A stretch of DNA of 64,000 nucleotides from contig NZ_RXNQ01000001.1 of the NCBI RefSeq assembly GCF_004138205.1, forward strand, positions 1 through 64,000. The letters are read 5' to 3'. Both the position numbers and the translations under genes were made by a program. Source of the stretch: Pedobacter sp. SYP-B3415 (GTDB lineage Bacteria; Bacteroidota; Bacteroidia; Sphingobacteriales; Sphingobacteriaceae). Shown here piece by piece: positions 42,639 to 51,225 of the stretch. Each line of letters opens with the position of its first letter. The stretch's first letter is position 1. The notes beneath the pieces are model-generated. The model searched no databases and was not told the origin of the DNA. It saw nothing but the letters and a program-made list of their open reading frames with translations.

Positions 42639-43631
42639 TTATTTCAAAGAGAGTGGTTTCACGCCTTCGAAAGTTATCTTAACCGGCTGAATGGTGCCGT
42701 CTTTAGCAAACTTCATCTCTTCGATACAGGTTACCCGGTGGTTACCGTTGTTATCGCCGAGCGGACGGCGGTGATAAACGATGAAGTATTTGTCTTTCTT
42801 CGGATGTTTGATAACAGAGTGATGGCCTGCACCCGTAGCCACGGCAGGATCCTGCTGAAGAATCTTACCAATTCTTTTAAAAGGCCCCATAGGTGAGTCT
42901 GCAATTGCATAGGCCACTGAATAGTCAGGACCGGTCCAACCGCCTTCAGACCACATGAAATAATACTTGCCATCTTTCATAAACATGAACGGCCCTTCTA
43001 CATAACCCTGCGGTGTAATCTCCTTAAACGTTTTACCATCTTCAAATGGAATAAATCCGGTAAAATCATTATTTAGTTTGGCTATGTTACAATGCGACCA
43101 GCCGCCATAGATTAAATAATATGTTCCGGTTTTAGGATCGCGGTATACAAACTGGTCAATTGGCTGTGCACCATTATGAAATTTGTCGATAAGCGGTTTC
43201 CCCAGGTGATCTTTATAAGGACCTTCAGGCTTATCTGCTACAGCGACACCGATGCCACCTGTTTCCTTGTCGCTCTGGATATCATTAGCACCAAAGAAAA
43301 GATAGTACTTTTTATCTTTTTCAATGATTGACGGTGCCCACATGGCCTTATTTGCCCATTTGATGGCGGCTGTGTCGATAACCCGCGGATGTTTTGTCCA
43401 GTTCACAAGATCAGGAGAGGAAAAAGCATCCATGAAAACCTGCTCGCGGTAACGTGCCGAATAGGTTGGATAGATCCAATACTTTTTACCGAAAACAATT
43501 CCTTCCGGATCAGCATACCATCCTTCAAAAACGGGGTTCCCGTTTTGTTTCTTGTCTTTCACTTTTTGCGCATACCCGCTCAGGGCCAATGCACAGCAGC
43601 ATGCTGCTGTAAGAAAAATTCGCATCTTCAT
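42639..43631 (-). CDS. GH43-like glycoside hydrolase, exported
   Basis: A 330-residue protein with a signal peptide (MKMRIFLTAACCCALALSGYAQ). The five-bladed propeller of GH43 is suggested by NPVFEGWYADPEGIVFGKKYWIYPTYS (first catalytic Asp in ADPEG), MWAPSIIEKDKKYYLFFGAND (middle Asp region), and GYVEGPFMFMKDGKYYFMWSEGG (catalytic Glu in EGP). An ATGAGHHSVIKHP loop supplies the conserved His. The family cleaves arabinose- or xylose-containing glycans; exact specificity unknown. It starts 9 bp after the stop of the sugar dehydrogenase gene on the same strand, so the two are co-transcribed. Confidence 0.85.
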   Translation of the reverse strand: MKMRIFLTAACCCALALSGYAQKVKDKKQNGNPVFEGWYADPEGIVFGKKYWIYPTYSARYREQVFMDAFSSPDLVNWTKHPRVIDTAAIKWANKAMWAPSIIEKDKKYYLFFGANDIQSDKETGGIGVAVADKPEGPYKDHLGKPLIDKFHNGAQPIDQFVYRDPKTGTYYLIYGGWSHCNIAKLNNDFTGFIPFEDGKTFKEITPQGYVEGPFMFMKDGKYYFMWSEGGWTGPDYSVAYAIADSPMGPFKRIGKILQQDPAVATGAGHHSVIKHPKKDKYFIVYHRRPLGDNNGNHRVTCIEEMKFAKDGTIQPVKITFEGVKPLSLK

Positions 43632-43640
43632 GTTCTTTAT

Positions 43641-45071
43641 TTATTTCTTAACGGGTACAAGGCGGTAAACTGTTCCCGGAGATTCGACCGCAATATAAAT
43701 AAAACCATCGGGACCCACCCTCACATCGCGCAAACGGCCAATATTCCGGAATAAAATTTCCTCGTGTACTACTTTATTATTTTTTAGGACAGAGCGGTTC
43801 AGGTACTGGAATCGCAGCGAGCCGCTGAGGATATTTCCTTTCCAGCCGGGGTATTTATCGCTGTTTACGAATGTCATCCCGCTTACGCCGATAGAGGGCA
43901 GCCAGAAATGAACAGCGTCTTCAATTCCAGGTTTTTTACTCAGATCGCTTATGATTTTCCCATTGTAATTGATACCATAGGTAACAACCGGCCAACCATA
44001 ATTCCGGCCTTTTTTAATGATATTGATTTCGTCACCTCCCCGAGGGCCATGCTCGTTTTCCCAGAGCTGTCCGGTGGCCGGATCGATGGCCATTCCCTGC
44101 GGATTGCGGTGACCGTACGACCAGATCGTAGCCCCGGCGCCTTCAGTTTTTACAAAAGGATTGTCTGCAGGCACAGTGCCATCGGCTTTGATGCGGTGAA
44201 TCTTGCCCAGGTCATTTCCCTTTATCTGCTGCGGATTTTCTTTCTCATTTCCCCGCTCCCCTACCGATATATACAATAGTCCGTCTTTGCCAAACTGTAG
44301 CCTTGAACCGTAATGATGCTGTGTGCGGGAATAAGGTTTTGCCACGAATATATCCTGTTGGCTACTTAACTGATTACCAGACAACTTCGCCTTTAATACG
44401 GCAGTGGTAGCCAGCGTTGCGCCGCCTTCTTTCTTGTATTTTGAATAGCTCAGATAAATAAATCCGTTGCTGGCAAACGCCGGATCAACAGCTACATCCA
44501 TCAGCCCGCCCTGTCCTCTGTTCAGCACCTCTGGCACACCGGAAACTTCAGAACGCCTCCCTTCTGCAGCAACATGATAGAGTTTGCCATTGCGGTCGGT
44601 AACCAGCATAGCGCCTTTAGGCAGGAAAGCCATTCCCCATGGAATGTCCAGACCTTTTACAACAGTATCAAGTTTAATGGTTAGTGCCTCTGTCTTAAAC
44701 GTAGCTGATTTTGGCTTATCACCGCCCTTGTACCGGTCTACATTTTTTATGCCTTTCAGAATGTAATCGGCAAGTGCGTACACTTCCTTATCAGTGAAGG
44801 TCGAATCGAATGAGGGCATCCCCTCGTCCGGCCAGCCTTTTTTGATCGATTTGAAAAGATCATCGCGCGAGCTGCCATGTTTCCATGACCTGTCGGCAAA
44901 TGCGTCCATTTTTTCGCCATGGCAACTGGCGCAGTAATTACGGTAGTTTTCTTCAGGGCCGGCCTCCATGTTTGGCCGGGCTGTCAGGCCGCCATCGTTG
45001 TGGAACAGCGTGGCTGCAAAAAAGAACGGACTAAGCAGCACAGGTAATACGACCAGGGATTTTTTCTTCAT
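43641..45071 (-). CDS. Cytochrome c / PQQ-dependent aldose sugar dehydrogenase fusion
   Basis: A 476-residue exported protein. After the signal region, a small class-I cytochrome c domain (about 35-110) carries the haem motif C47-A-S-C50-H51 and a methionine ligand in EGMPSFD. Residues about 125-476 form a glucose/sorbosone dehydrogenase propeller, with GLDIPWGMAFLPKG, HHYGSRLQFGKDGLLYISVGER, YGHRNPQGMAIDP, ENEHGPRGGDEIN, NYGWP and GWKGNILSGSL. It probably oxidises aldose sugars in the periplasm with PQQ and passes electrons to its own haem. It is the first gene of the unit with the GH43-like enzyme. Confidence 0.88.
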   Translation of the reverse strand: MKKKSLVVLPVLLSPFFFAATLFHNDGGLTARPNMEAGPEENYRNYCASCHGEKMDAFADRSWKHGSSRDDLFKSIKKGWPDEGMPSFDSTFTDKEVYALADYILKGIKNVDRYKGGDKPKSATFKTEALTIKLDTVVKGLDIPWGMAFLPKGAMLVTDRNGKLYHVAAEGRRSEVSGVPEVLNRGQGGLMDVAVDPAFASNGFIYLSYSKYKKEGGATLATTAVLKAKLSGNQLSSQQDIFVAKPYSRTQHHYGSRLQFGKDGLLYISVGERGNEKENPQQIKGNDLGKIHRIKADGTVPADNPFVKTEGAGATIWSYGHRNPQGMAIDPATGQLWENEHGPRGGDEINIIKKGRNYGWPVVTYGINYNGKIISDLSKKPGIEDAVHFWLPSIGVSGMTFVNSDKYPGWKGNILSGSLRFQYLNRSVLKNNKVVHEEILFRNIGRLRDVRVGPDGFIYIAVESPGTVYRLVPVKK

Positions 45072-45260
45072 ACGTTTTGTTTGCGCAAATCAGACTTTGC
45101 AGGGTGGAAAATACGAAAAAGGCATCAATGCTGATCAGATCTTGCAAAAACAGCGCGTTTCGGTCGATAATGTTACATATAACCCCTGTCGGGCAGGAGA
45201 CGCACCCCGGCTGCTTGCCAAATAAATTTGTACCTTCGTCTAAATTGATCTTCCATAAAA

Positions 45261-46208
45261 ATGAAGTCTTACCTCCTACTTTCTTTTGCACTTCTCCTTA
45301 GCTGCTCATCTGTAAAACAGGGTACATCAACGGGCGGGAACAGCCAGTTGCTTCAGGACCTTGAAGTGCTGTCATCTGATGCGTACGAAGGCCGCAAAAC
45401 CGGAACCAAGGGTGCAGAGATGACCCGGCATTTTATTACAACACGTTTTACAAAACTTGGTCTAAAATCATGTGCTGGTGGCATGCCGTATGTAAGCGAC
45501 TTCAGTTTTAGCGACAGGCAGGGAAAAAAGATAACAGGAAAAAATGTGATCGGTTACATTCCCGGTAAGACAGCTGCTGCCATCGTAATCTCCGCTCATT
45601 ATGATCACCTGGGCGTGCGCGATAATAAAATCTTTAATGGTGCTGATGATAATGCTTCAGGTGTGGCGGCCCTGCTGAAATTTGCTGCTCACTACGCTAA
45701 ATCAAAAAACAAACCTGAACATACGCTGATCTTCGCAGCGTTTGATGCTGAAGAAATGGGTCTGCAGGGTGCGAAGGCCTTTGTAGCCAATGCACCGGTA
45801 CCGCTTGACCAGGTGCTGATGAATATTAACATGGATATGATCAGCCATAACGATAAATCAGAATTGTATGCCTGCGGCACATTCAAATATCCACAGCTAA
45901 AGCCTTATCTCGTCACCACGGTTCCGGGAATAAAGGTTTTGCCCGGTCATGACGATCCCAAAATGGGTCAGGATGACTGGACCAACCAAAGCGATCAGGG
46001 CGCATTCAACGCAAAAAATATCCCTTTTATTTATTTCGGCGTTGAAGATCATAAAGACTATCACAAGGAAACAGACGAATTTCAGAATATCAACAAAGAA
46101 TTTTATTCAAAAGCGGCCGATGCCATCCAGGAAATTATTGGCCGTATAGACCGGGGTGTTACCATCCAGTCGTTATACCGCGAAAAGGTCCAGATGAAGA
46201 AACAATAG
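45261..46208 (+). CDS. M28-family zinc aminopeptidase-like lipoprotein
   Basis: The 315-residue protein starts MKSYLLLSFALLLSCSSVKQ, a lipoprotein signal with lipobox LLSC. The two-zinc peptidase core is HYDHLGV, FNGADDNASGVAALL, FAAFDAEEMGLQGA (Glu ligands and general base), NMDMISH, and a last His in VEDHKDYHKETD. Such enzymes remove N-terminal residues from peptides in the periplasm. Transcribed divergently from the sugar dehydrogenase gene (189 bp apart) and followed by a bidirectional terminator. Confidence 0.9.
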   Translation: MKSYLLLSFALLLSCSSVKQGTSTGGNSQLLQDLEVLSSDAYEGRKTGTKGAEMTRHFITTRFTKLGLKSCAGGMPYVSDFSFSDRQGKKITGKNVIGYIPGKTAAAIVISAHYDHLGVRDNKIFNGADDNASGVAALLKFAAHYAKSKNKPEHTLIFAAFDAEEMGLQGAKAFVANAPVPLDQVLMNINMDMISHNDKSELYACGTFKYPQLKPYLVTTVPGIKVLPGHDDPKMGQDDWTNQSDQGAFNAKNIPFIYFGVEDHKDYHKETDEFQNINKEFYSKAADAIQEIIGRIDRGVTIQSLYREKVQMKKQ

Positions 46209-46229
46209 CGCCAGCGAAGATGAAATATA

Positions 46230-46267
46230 AAACGTCCTGCAATAGACATGCAGGACGTTTGTTTTTT
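46230..46267. terminator. Bidirectional terminator
   Basis: An 11-bp perfect stem (AAACGTCCTGC/GCAGGACGTTT, 46230-46240 with 46250-46260) is followed by GTTTTTT. It lies between the M28 gene and the convergent 88-aa gene. Confidence 0.85.
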
Positions 46268-46308
46268 AGCATTTTTTAGGTCTACCTGGCTGGTGCCGGA
46301 AAGCCCGG

Positions 46309-46575
46309 TTAATATTCTACTTCGATAATACCTGAAACGGGTATGTGAATGCCGTGTTTCAGTTGCACAAATCCCTCTGTTGCAGACCATACGGTCGTTT
46401 CTACCTTTTTTGGTCCGGAAAAGGTGTTAAATGTCAGAACGGTTTTTGATTTGTAGGTGTTTCCCAGTCGCGCTGCAGCCTGCAGTTTCTCGGTGATGTC
46501 GCCTGCGGCAGCCGCTCCGGCCGGAATGATCTGTCTTACCTGGATGGTTTCTTTCGCTATCAGTTCTGCTCTCAT
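46309..46575 (-). CDS. Small protein of unknown function, probably beta-barrel
   Basis: The 88-residue soluble protein contains the TYKSKTVLTFNTFSGPKKVETTVWSATEG pattern and ends IHIPVSGIIEVEY, all suggestive of a small beta-barrel. There is no signal peptide. The organisation (single gene flanked by two strong terminators) and codon use like its neighbours support it as a gene; I recall similar small proteins in this family of bacteria but cannot name a domain. Confidence 0.65.
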   Translation of the reverse strand: MRAELIAKETIQVRQIIPAGAAAAGDITEKLQAAARLGNTYKSKTVLTFNTFSGPKKVETTVWSATEGFVQLKHGIHIPVSGIIEVEY

Positions 46576-46686
46576 ATCAATAGTTATTTCTTACTATTAA
46601 GCTATCAAATAAATCTGGTTATCGCAAATCCGGAACCTTGTTTTGAGGGTATGATGACATTCCAGGCTTCATTTTGCCTGCAAACA

Positions 46687-46720
46687 AAAAAGCCTCCTGT
46701 ATGGTGGCAGGAGGCTTTTT
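46687..46720. terminator. Strong terminator after the S41 protease gene
   Basis: A stem of at least 12 bp (AAAAGCCTCCTG/CAGGAGGCTTTT) is flanked by A- and T-runs on both sides. It lies 18 bp after the S41 stop. Confidence 0.85.
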
Positions 46721-46737
46721 TTATATAGATAACGAGC

Positions 46738-48339
46738 TTACCTGAGTTTGTGGCGGGTCTCGATCATTCCTTTAAATTCCTGCGGACCAAGCTCGGTTTG
46801 CAGCGTCAAAGCACTTGAAGCAGATGCTGTCCGGTTTAGTGAACTACTCACCTTTCCCTGACTGGTTACCGTAGCACCCGGCGCCAAAAGTGATACCGCG
46901 CGGGCAAGATACAGATCGCGAACGTCTCCAAAATCATACATGGAATTACCGCTTATTTCTGCAAGGTTCTGCTCAGGTACCATGCCTGTATAATAACCTC
47001 CATCGCCGCGGGAATTCTTCGTCTCAAAAAGCGACATGTAAACATCATATTTGTTTTCCAGAACTACAGGAAAAAAGCCGATCGGCTTACCATATGTGGT
47101 CTGCCCTACCAACTGCACTGTCATATGGGGTTTAAGGCTGTTGATCACGAGCTCGCTTGCAGAAGCTGTACTGCCTGATACAATAAAGACGATGTTTCTC
47201 ACACCTGTAACAGTACCTTTCTTAGCGAAGTTTGCCGTCATTGCGGCTTCTGAATAATTCACATCGGCATAGGTAACAATCTTTCCGTTCTGAAACTGAA
47301 CCTTATCATTAGCGTCAAGCAGAGGCTGATTTTTCAGAATCGTTGCTTTGCCCTCTTTCATGGTCTGGTTGTAATGCTCCACATACATGGTTCCGGTTGC
47401 GGTTGAAGGAGCGATCAGATTGATCAGATGCTCGGCCGTGCTTACGTAGCCCCCGCCATTGTAGCGAAGATCGACAATCAGGTCCGTTACTCCGTGCTGA
47501 CCGAAAAAGTTAAAAGCATTTGTAAGTTCAGTAACCGAATTCGCCGTGCTCGAGAAACGGGCATACGCAAGATAACCGATCTTATGCGTTCCGGCAGTAA
47601 TCACAGTTTGCTTGTAGATCGGGTTGCTTCTAAAAATTGCTTTGGTCAACGGAACGCTTACTGTCTCACCGGTAGATTTGTTGATCTCAAAGGTGACTGA
47701 ATTTTGTTCGATAGCAGCAATGATTGTAGCGATCTGAGCATTGAAGTTTGTGCCGTAACTGGCGCCGTTTATTTTCGTAACGCGGTCGCCGCGCTTAATA
47801 CCCGCAGTCTCAGCCGGTGAGCCGGGATACACCGCCGTAACAAAGATGCTGAAGTTTGAGGTTGTTCCGTAATAACCAAGTCTTACACCGATATCGTTTC
47901 CGTTGCCTTCAAGGTCTACCGACATGCGCTCACTTTTCAGACTGGCCTGTGGATTTGCATTGGCCTTATCAAAAATGTACGAATATTTTGGCGCCAGCTG
48001 CCCTGCCACGTAATCCGGCGAAGCCGATGTTTTTACCAGGTTGAACAGATTGTTTTCGTATTTATCAAGATTGGTACTTCCGGTTGTGTATTTACGTGGT
48101 TCATATGTATCATAACTGGGCAGCGAGCTGTTCCAGTAATAAATCTGCTGAGCGTAAAGGAAAATGGAATCATTTGTAAGTTCGACGCGGTTCGTTGTCG
48201 GCGTCTGCTTGGTGTTGCCTGAGGCCGGTGGATCTACCGGCGGCGGCTCGGGCGTTTCTACATTTGATTTTTTGCAGGAAAGCGCCATTCCTAAACACAA
48301 AACCGCCGCTGCTTTAAACAGTGATCCCCTCGTCGTCAT
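46738..48339 (-). CDS. S41-family C-terminal-processing-type protease, lipoprotein
   Basis: From the ATG at 48339 (MTTRGSLFKAAAVLCLGMALSCKKSN) the protein has 533 residues; an ATG three codons upstream (48348), just after the previous stop, is equally possible. The lipobox is MALSC. A PDZ domain follows at about 185-270 (AVYPGSPAETAGIKRGDRVTKINGASYG). The S41 core comes next: GYLAYARFSS, DLIVDLRYNGGGYV, the nucleophile loop VSGSTASASELVINSL and the Lys loop TTYGKPIGF. It should cut periplasmic proteins. It is the last gene of an operon with lolD-like, Rossmann and HAD-like genes. Confidence 0.9.
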   Translation of the reverse strand: MTTRGSLFKAAAVLCLGMALSCKKSNVETPEPPPVDPPASGNTKQTPTTNRVELTNDSIFLYAQQIYYWNSSLPSYDTYEPRKYTTGSTNLDKYENNLFNLVKTSASPDYVAGQLAPKYSYIFDKANANPQASLKSERMSVDLEGNGNDIGVRLGYYGTTSNFSIFVTAVYPGSPAETAGIKRGDRVTKINGASYGTNFNAQIATIIAAIEQNSVTFEINKSTGETVSVPLTKAIFRSNPIYKQTVITAGTHKIGYLAYARFSSTANSVTELTNAFNFFGQHGVTDLIVDLRYNGGGYVSTAEHLINLIAPSTATGTMYVEHYNQTMKEGKATILKNQPLLDANDKVQFQNGKIVTYADVNYSEAAMTANFAKKGTVTGVRNIVFIVSGSTASASELVINSLKPHMTVQLVGQTTYGKPIGFFPVVLENKYDVYMSLFETKNSRGDGGYYTGMVPEQNLAEISGNSMYDFGDVRDLYLARAVSLLAPGATVTSQGKVSSSLNRTASASSALTLQTELGPQEFKGMIETRHKLR

Positions 48340-48352
48340 ATTTATCATGAAA

Positions 48353-48958
48353 TTACAATAAGTCTTTAACACGAATATACGGTAAATTGGGTGGGAAAGA
48401 TGCGGCCGGCTGAAAATTGTTACCGGCTACCAGAAGAATATTTTCAGCGCTAATACCGCTGTTTTCAATGAGTTCCGTATAGACCGATTCAGGCGTTTTG
48501 TTCAGTTCCTCGCAGAAGTAAACCTCCAGATATTTTTCCAGGCCATGCCACTCGATCTGCCTGATTTTGTTCAGTTGCTGTTCAGGGTCTTTTGGTGTAA
48601 CGATCCAGATTTTTTTCCGCTCCACAACCAGTTCCTGCAAGAGAACAAGCAGATCTTTGAAAAGCAGGAGTTTGAGCGGAAGTTTGGCGCTGCGATGCAG
48701 CCGGTCGAAGTTTTCTCTAAAATGCGCTCCAATGCCAAAGCAGGATGCCGTTTCAGCAAAAATGTCTGCCGGACCATGTGCTTCAAATCTTTTTTTCATG
48801 AAGGCTACCATGTCTGCGGCTGGCAGCTGTTCCGTATATTCCATAAACTGGGCGAACAGGTAATAAACCTGCAGCAGGTAATCCCTTTCAGGATAAAGCA
48901 CATCGTCGAACTCAAAAATGAAGGCATTTTTATGCCTGATCAGGTGCTCATAAGCCAT
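48353..48958 (-). CDS. HAD-superfamily-like protein with degenerate catalytic motifs
   Basis: The 201-residue product from the ATG at 48958 (MAYEHLIRHK) overlaps the previous gene by 11 bp. The fold pattern is that of a HAD phosphatase with an alpha-helical cap (about 25-95). Motif I reads IFEFDDVLYPE, with Glu where the nucleophilic Asp is expected; motif II reads IWIVTPKD (Thr present); motif IV reads ILLVAGNN, without the usual acidic pair. It is therefore likely an inactive or repurposed HAD. Its partner gene encodes an ATP-grasp-type Rossmann domain. Confidence 0.7.
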   Translation of the reverse strand: MAYEHLIRHKNAFIFEFDDVLYPERDYLLQVYYLFAQFMEYTEQLPAADMVAFMKKRFEAHGPADIFAETASCFGIGAHFRENFDRLHRSAKLPLKLLLFKDLLVLLQELVVERKKIWIVTPKDPEQQLNKIRQIEWHGLEKYLEVYFCEELNKTPESVYTELIENSGISAENILLVAGNNFQPAASFPPNLPYIRVKDLL

Positions 48959-49445
48959 TGGCAGATACGGTAAAAAGTGTAAATCGTTCCTGCGGATCAA
49001 GCTGGAATGCACCCTGAAGTTTCAGGCTCCGCCCCAGATCAAATTGTGCTTCAGAAAGTTCGGGCACAGCGGCGACCGGCTGTCCGTTCATCCAGACTGA
49101 CCAGTTTGTTGCGGGCAGATCAACCGCTGGCAGGTATGATTCTGCATCAACCGGCAGCAGCACCGTTATACCAAATTCATCAAACAGCACCGCTGCCTGG
49201 GCAACGGCAAGAATTTCTTCCGCGAGTACGGGCAAGATCGCGTCAGCATCATAATCGAGGCAGGACTGCAGCAACTGGTGCGCCAGCGCATCGGGCAGAA
49301 ACTTTCCCAGCGAAACCAACCGGTACTCGTCAGTTTGCATAGATGGCATCTCTCCATAGCCCCCAAGAACGATTTGGTTGCCCGGAAAGGCCTTCAAAAG
49401 TTTGAATGTGCGTGGCGAATGGCCGCCGGTAATCAGGACTGTCAC
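48948..49445 (-). CDS. Lone Rossmann-type domain resembling the pre-ATP-grasp part of carbamoyl-phosphate-synthase-like enzymes
   Basis: The 165-residue product begins at a GTG (49445): M-T-V-L-I-T-G-G-H-S-P-R-T-F-K-L-L-K-A-F, a nucleotide-type start as in PylC/CarB-like ATP-grasp enzymes. LDYDADAILPVLAEEILAVAQAAVLFDEFG is the next conserved block. Full-length relatives continue with the ATP-grasp domain at this point; here the protein changes to a short, unrelated acidic tail. There is no ATP-binding loop or Mg ligand, so no ligase activity is expected. Stop and next start overlap by 11 bp. Confidence 0.6.
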   Translation of the reverse strand: MTVLITGGHSPRTFKLLKAFPGNQIVLGGYGEMPSMQTDEYRLVSLGKFLPDALAHQLLQSCLDYDADAILPVLAEEILAVAQAAVLFDEFGITVLLPVDAESYLPAVDLPATNWSVWMNGQPVAAVPELSEAQFDLGRSLKLQGAFQLDPQERFTLFTVSANGL

Positions 49446-49467
49446 AGTGTATATAAAAATTGAATGG

Positions 49468-50124
49468 TTAGGAGGAAACGATCATGCCGTCTTTCATCGT
49501 CACAACGCGATCGCTCATTTTGGCCAGGTCTTCATTATGCGTTACGATGATGAAAGTCTGGTTAAAATCGTCGCGCAGTTTAAAAAACAGATGATGCAGG
49601 GCCTTGGCATTTGCCGAATCAAGGTTGCCTGAGGGTTCATCGGCAAGTACAATGCCGGGGTCATTTATCAATGCGCGTGCAATAGCTACCCGCTGTTGTT
49701 CTCCGCCAGAAAGGGCCGACGGCTTATGTCCGGCCCTGGCGCCGAGCCCGAAAAAGTCGAGCAGTTGGTGCGCTCTGGCCTCTGCCTGCTTTTTTGCGGT
49801 GCCTGCAATGAATGCCGGAATACAGATGTTCTCTAATGCAGTGAATTCGGGAAGCAAGTGATGAAACTGAAAGACAAAGCCGATATTCCGGTTACGGAAG
49901 GCGCTAAGCGCATTGCCGTTCAGCTTATTTACTTCGGTATCCTGTAAGATCACCGAACCCGCATCGGGCCTGTCGAGTGTTCCTAAGATGTGCAGCAGCG
50001 TGCTTTTACCCGCGCCCGACGCACCAACGATACTTACTATCTCACCCTGGCTAACCGCAAAGTCGACCCCCTTGAGGATAGCGAGGTTCCCGTACGATTT
50101 TTTGATCCCTTCCGCTTTCAGCAT
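49468..50124 (-). CDS. LolD-type ABC transporter ATP-binding protein
   Basis: The protein has 218 residues from the ATG at 50124 ([19 protein letters not shown]). It has all ABC motifs: Walker [11 protein letters not shown]-loop [17 protein letters not shown], signature [15 protein letters not shown], Walker [13 protein letters not shown], and the H-loop VTHNEDLA. The pattern [10 protein letters not shown]...GNLDSANA is characteristic of LolD, the ATPase of lipoprotein export; other MacB-type exporters are similar. Its membrane partner (LolC/E) is not adjacent. It starts an apparently leaderless operon with the Rossmann, HAD and S41 genes. Confidence 0.9.
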   Translation of the reverse strand: MLKAEGIKKSYGNLAILKGVDFAVSQGEIVSIVGASGAGKSTLLHILGTLDRPDAGSVILQDTEVNKLNGNALSAFRNRNIGFVFQFHHLLPEFTALENICIPAFIAGTAKKQAEARAHQLLDFFGLGARAGHKPSALSGGEQQRVAIARALINDPGIVLADEPSGNLDSANAKALHHLFFKLRDDFNQTFIIVTHNEDLAKMSDRVVTMKDGMIVSS

Positions 50125-50127
50125 ATG

Positions 50128-50135
50128 CAAATGTA
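50128..50135 (-). promoter_or_regulatory. -7 promoter box (TACATTTG) 3 bp before the ATG; probably leaderless
   Basis: On the minus strand TACATTTG is followed by CAT and the ATG at 50124. It shows the same geometry as the box at 23244. Confidence 0.55.
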
Positions 50136-50203
50136 GAAAAAAAGATGACGCAGCATCACGATGCTGCTGGAAGACAATTACCTTGCCAGGGATGGTGGTG
50201 GGG

Positions 50204-50253
50204 AAGTTTTAAGTGGTAAGTGCTAGGTTGTAAGTTTTAGGTGGTAAGTTTTA
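50204..50253. repeat. Short imperfect tandem repeat, about 20-bp period
   Basis: The motif TAAGTTTTAGGTGGTAAGT-type is repeated two to three times with variations (TTTTAAGTGGTAAGT, TAGGTTGTAAGT, TTTTAGGTGGTAAGT). It is in the gene-free stretch upstream of lolD and encodes nothing visible. Confidence 0.6.
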
Positions 50254-50280
50254 GGCGCAAACTCCCCCGGCCGGTTCGGC

Positions 50281-50400
50281 GTATTGAGGGATATGGACGC
50301 GTGGTCTTTCGTCTTGGTTTCTTGTTCTTTGATCTGATTGAAGGCTCAGCGTATTGAGGGGACATAAAACGTGGTCATCCTGGTTCTTTTCTCTTTGCTC
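50281..50400. repeat. Two copies of a ~55-bp intergenic repeat (third copy at 51082-51138)
   Basis: GTATTGAGGG...CGTGGTCTTTCGTC...TTCTTTGATCTGATT occurs at 50281-50339. A shorter copy lies at 50351-50400. A third, 51082-51138, lies on the other side of the transposon-like element. This suggests the element inserted into an older repeat-rich spacer. The rest of 50131-50561 holds no convincing gene. Confidence 0.6.
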
Positions 50401-50571
50401 TCCCTTCGTAAACGGCCGCTACTGCCTCCTCGCAGGGGATCCCTCGCCGTTGCGATATCAAAAAAAAACGGATTGCGTAAACGCGCTTCGGGATGACGGC
50501 ATGGGTTACGTCGGTGGGGCTTGGCAAAGTGAGGGGTTAGGCGCCCAGGTCCTGATTCATGGCTCGTGGCT

Positions 50572-51053
50572 CACTGTTGTCTGGGGAAAGTTCGCGAAAG
50601 CCCATAGTCCTTTGGTTTCCAATAGATGTGAGCCTATAGTATCGGACCGCTCACCGCCGCGGGGCTCCTTCTTTTTCTTGGAAAAGAAGCAAACCGCTCC
50701 GGCTGTGTATCTCTTCTTGCATAAAAGCATCAAAAGTCCGACGGCGGCGGGAAAAGGCCCGGATTACCCCTGCGTCATTCCGTTCCGGGCTGGTTCCCCT
50801 CCTTGGTTCCTCCCGACCTCCTTAGAACAGTGCAAGACTTTTAATACTTTTCTGCGGCGAGAAGATACAAGGCCGGTCCGCATCTATCAGTGGCAATAAT
50901 CAGGCAAAACCCTCATAGAAACCACCGCCTGTACGTAAAACCCGCACACATATAATACAGGGGGGCTTGATTCAGAAGACTCAGGCAAATACTGCTTTGA
51001 GACTGTTTCAGAAGGATCTTATTTCACTCGGCGAATTCAACCGGACAACACTG
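50572..51053 (-). mobile_element. MITE-like element copy 1 (482 bp)
   Basis: It is bounded by terminal inverted repeats CACTGTTGTCTGG at 50572 and CCGGACAACACTG at the right end. The perfect 10-bp direct repeat GCTCGTGGCT flanks it (50562-50571 and 51054-51063), as expected for a target duplication. It contains no transposase. The body is highly similar to the reverse complement of copy 3 (60649-61188), for example around aagaagagatacacagccgg and cgccgccgtcggacttttga. An ORF of 181 codons across the element is a by-product. Confidence 0.8.
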
Positions 51054-51081
51054 GCTCGTGGCTCATGGATCGGCTAGCGGC

Positions 51082-51138
51082 CATTGAGGGGCTAGGCGCC
51101 GTGGTCTTTGTCTTGGTTCCTTGTTCTTTGATCTGATC
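51082..51138. repeat. Third copy of the ~55-bp intergenic repeat
   Basis: CATTGAGGGGCTAGGCGCCGTGGTCTTTGTC...TTCTTTGATCTGATC matches the units at 50281-50400 on the far side of MITE-like copy 1. Confidence 0.6.
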
Positions 51139-51225
51139 AACTTACAACCTGCCTAATCTCAGCCCGACCATAAGTCCGTGCGCTCCTTATGATTCAAAAA
51201 AAAACATTACAAAAGTTCACTTATG

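Noticed and set aside
45072-45260. Possible riboswitch in the 189-bp divergent gap before the M28 peptidase
   Set aside because: No recognisable conserved core or terminator arrangement could be found by eye.
50354-50899. A 181-codon open frame across MITE-like copy 1 and a 62-codon frame in copy 3 with the same peptide
   Set aside because: The shared peptide follows from the two element copies being nearly identical DNA. The frame runs across the element boundary, has no start signal and looks like a repeat by-product.
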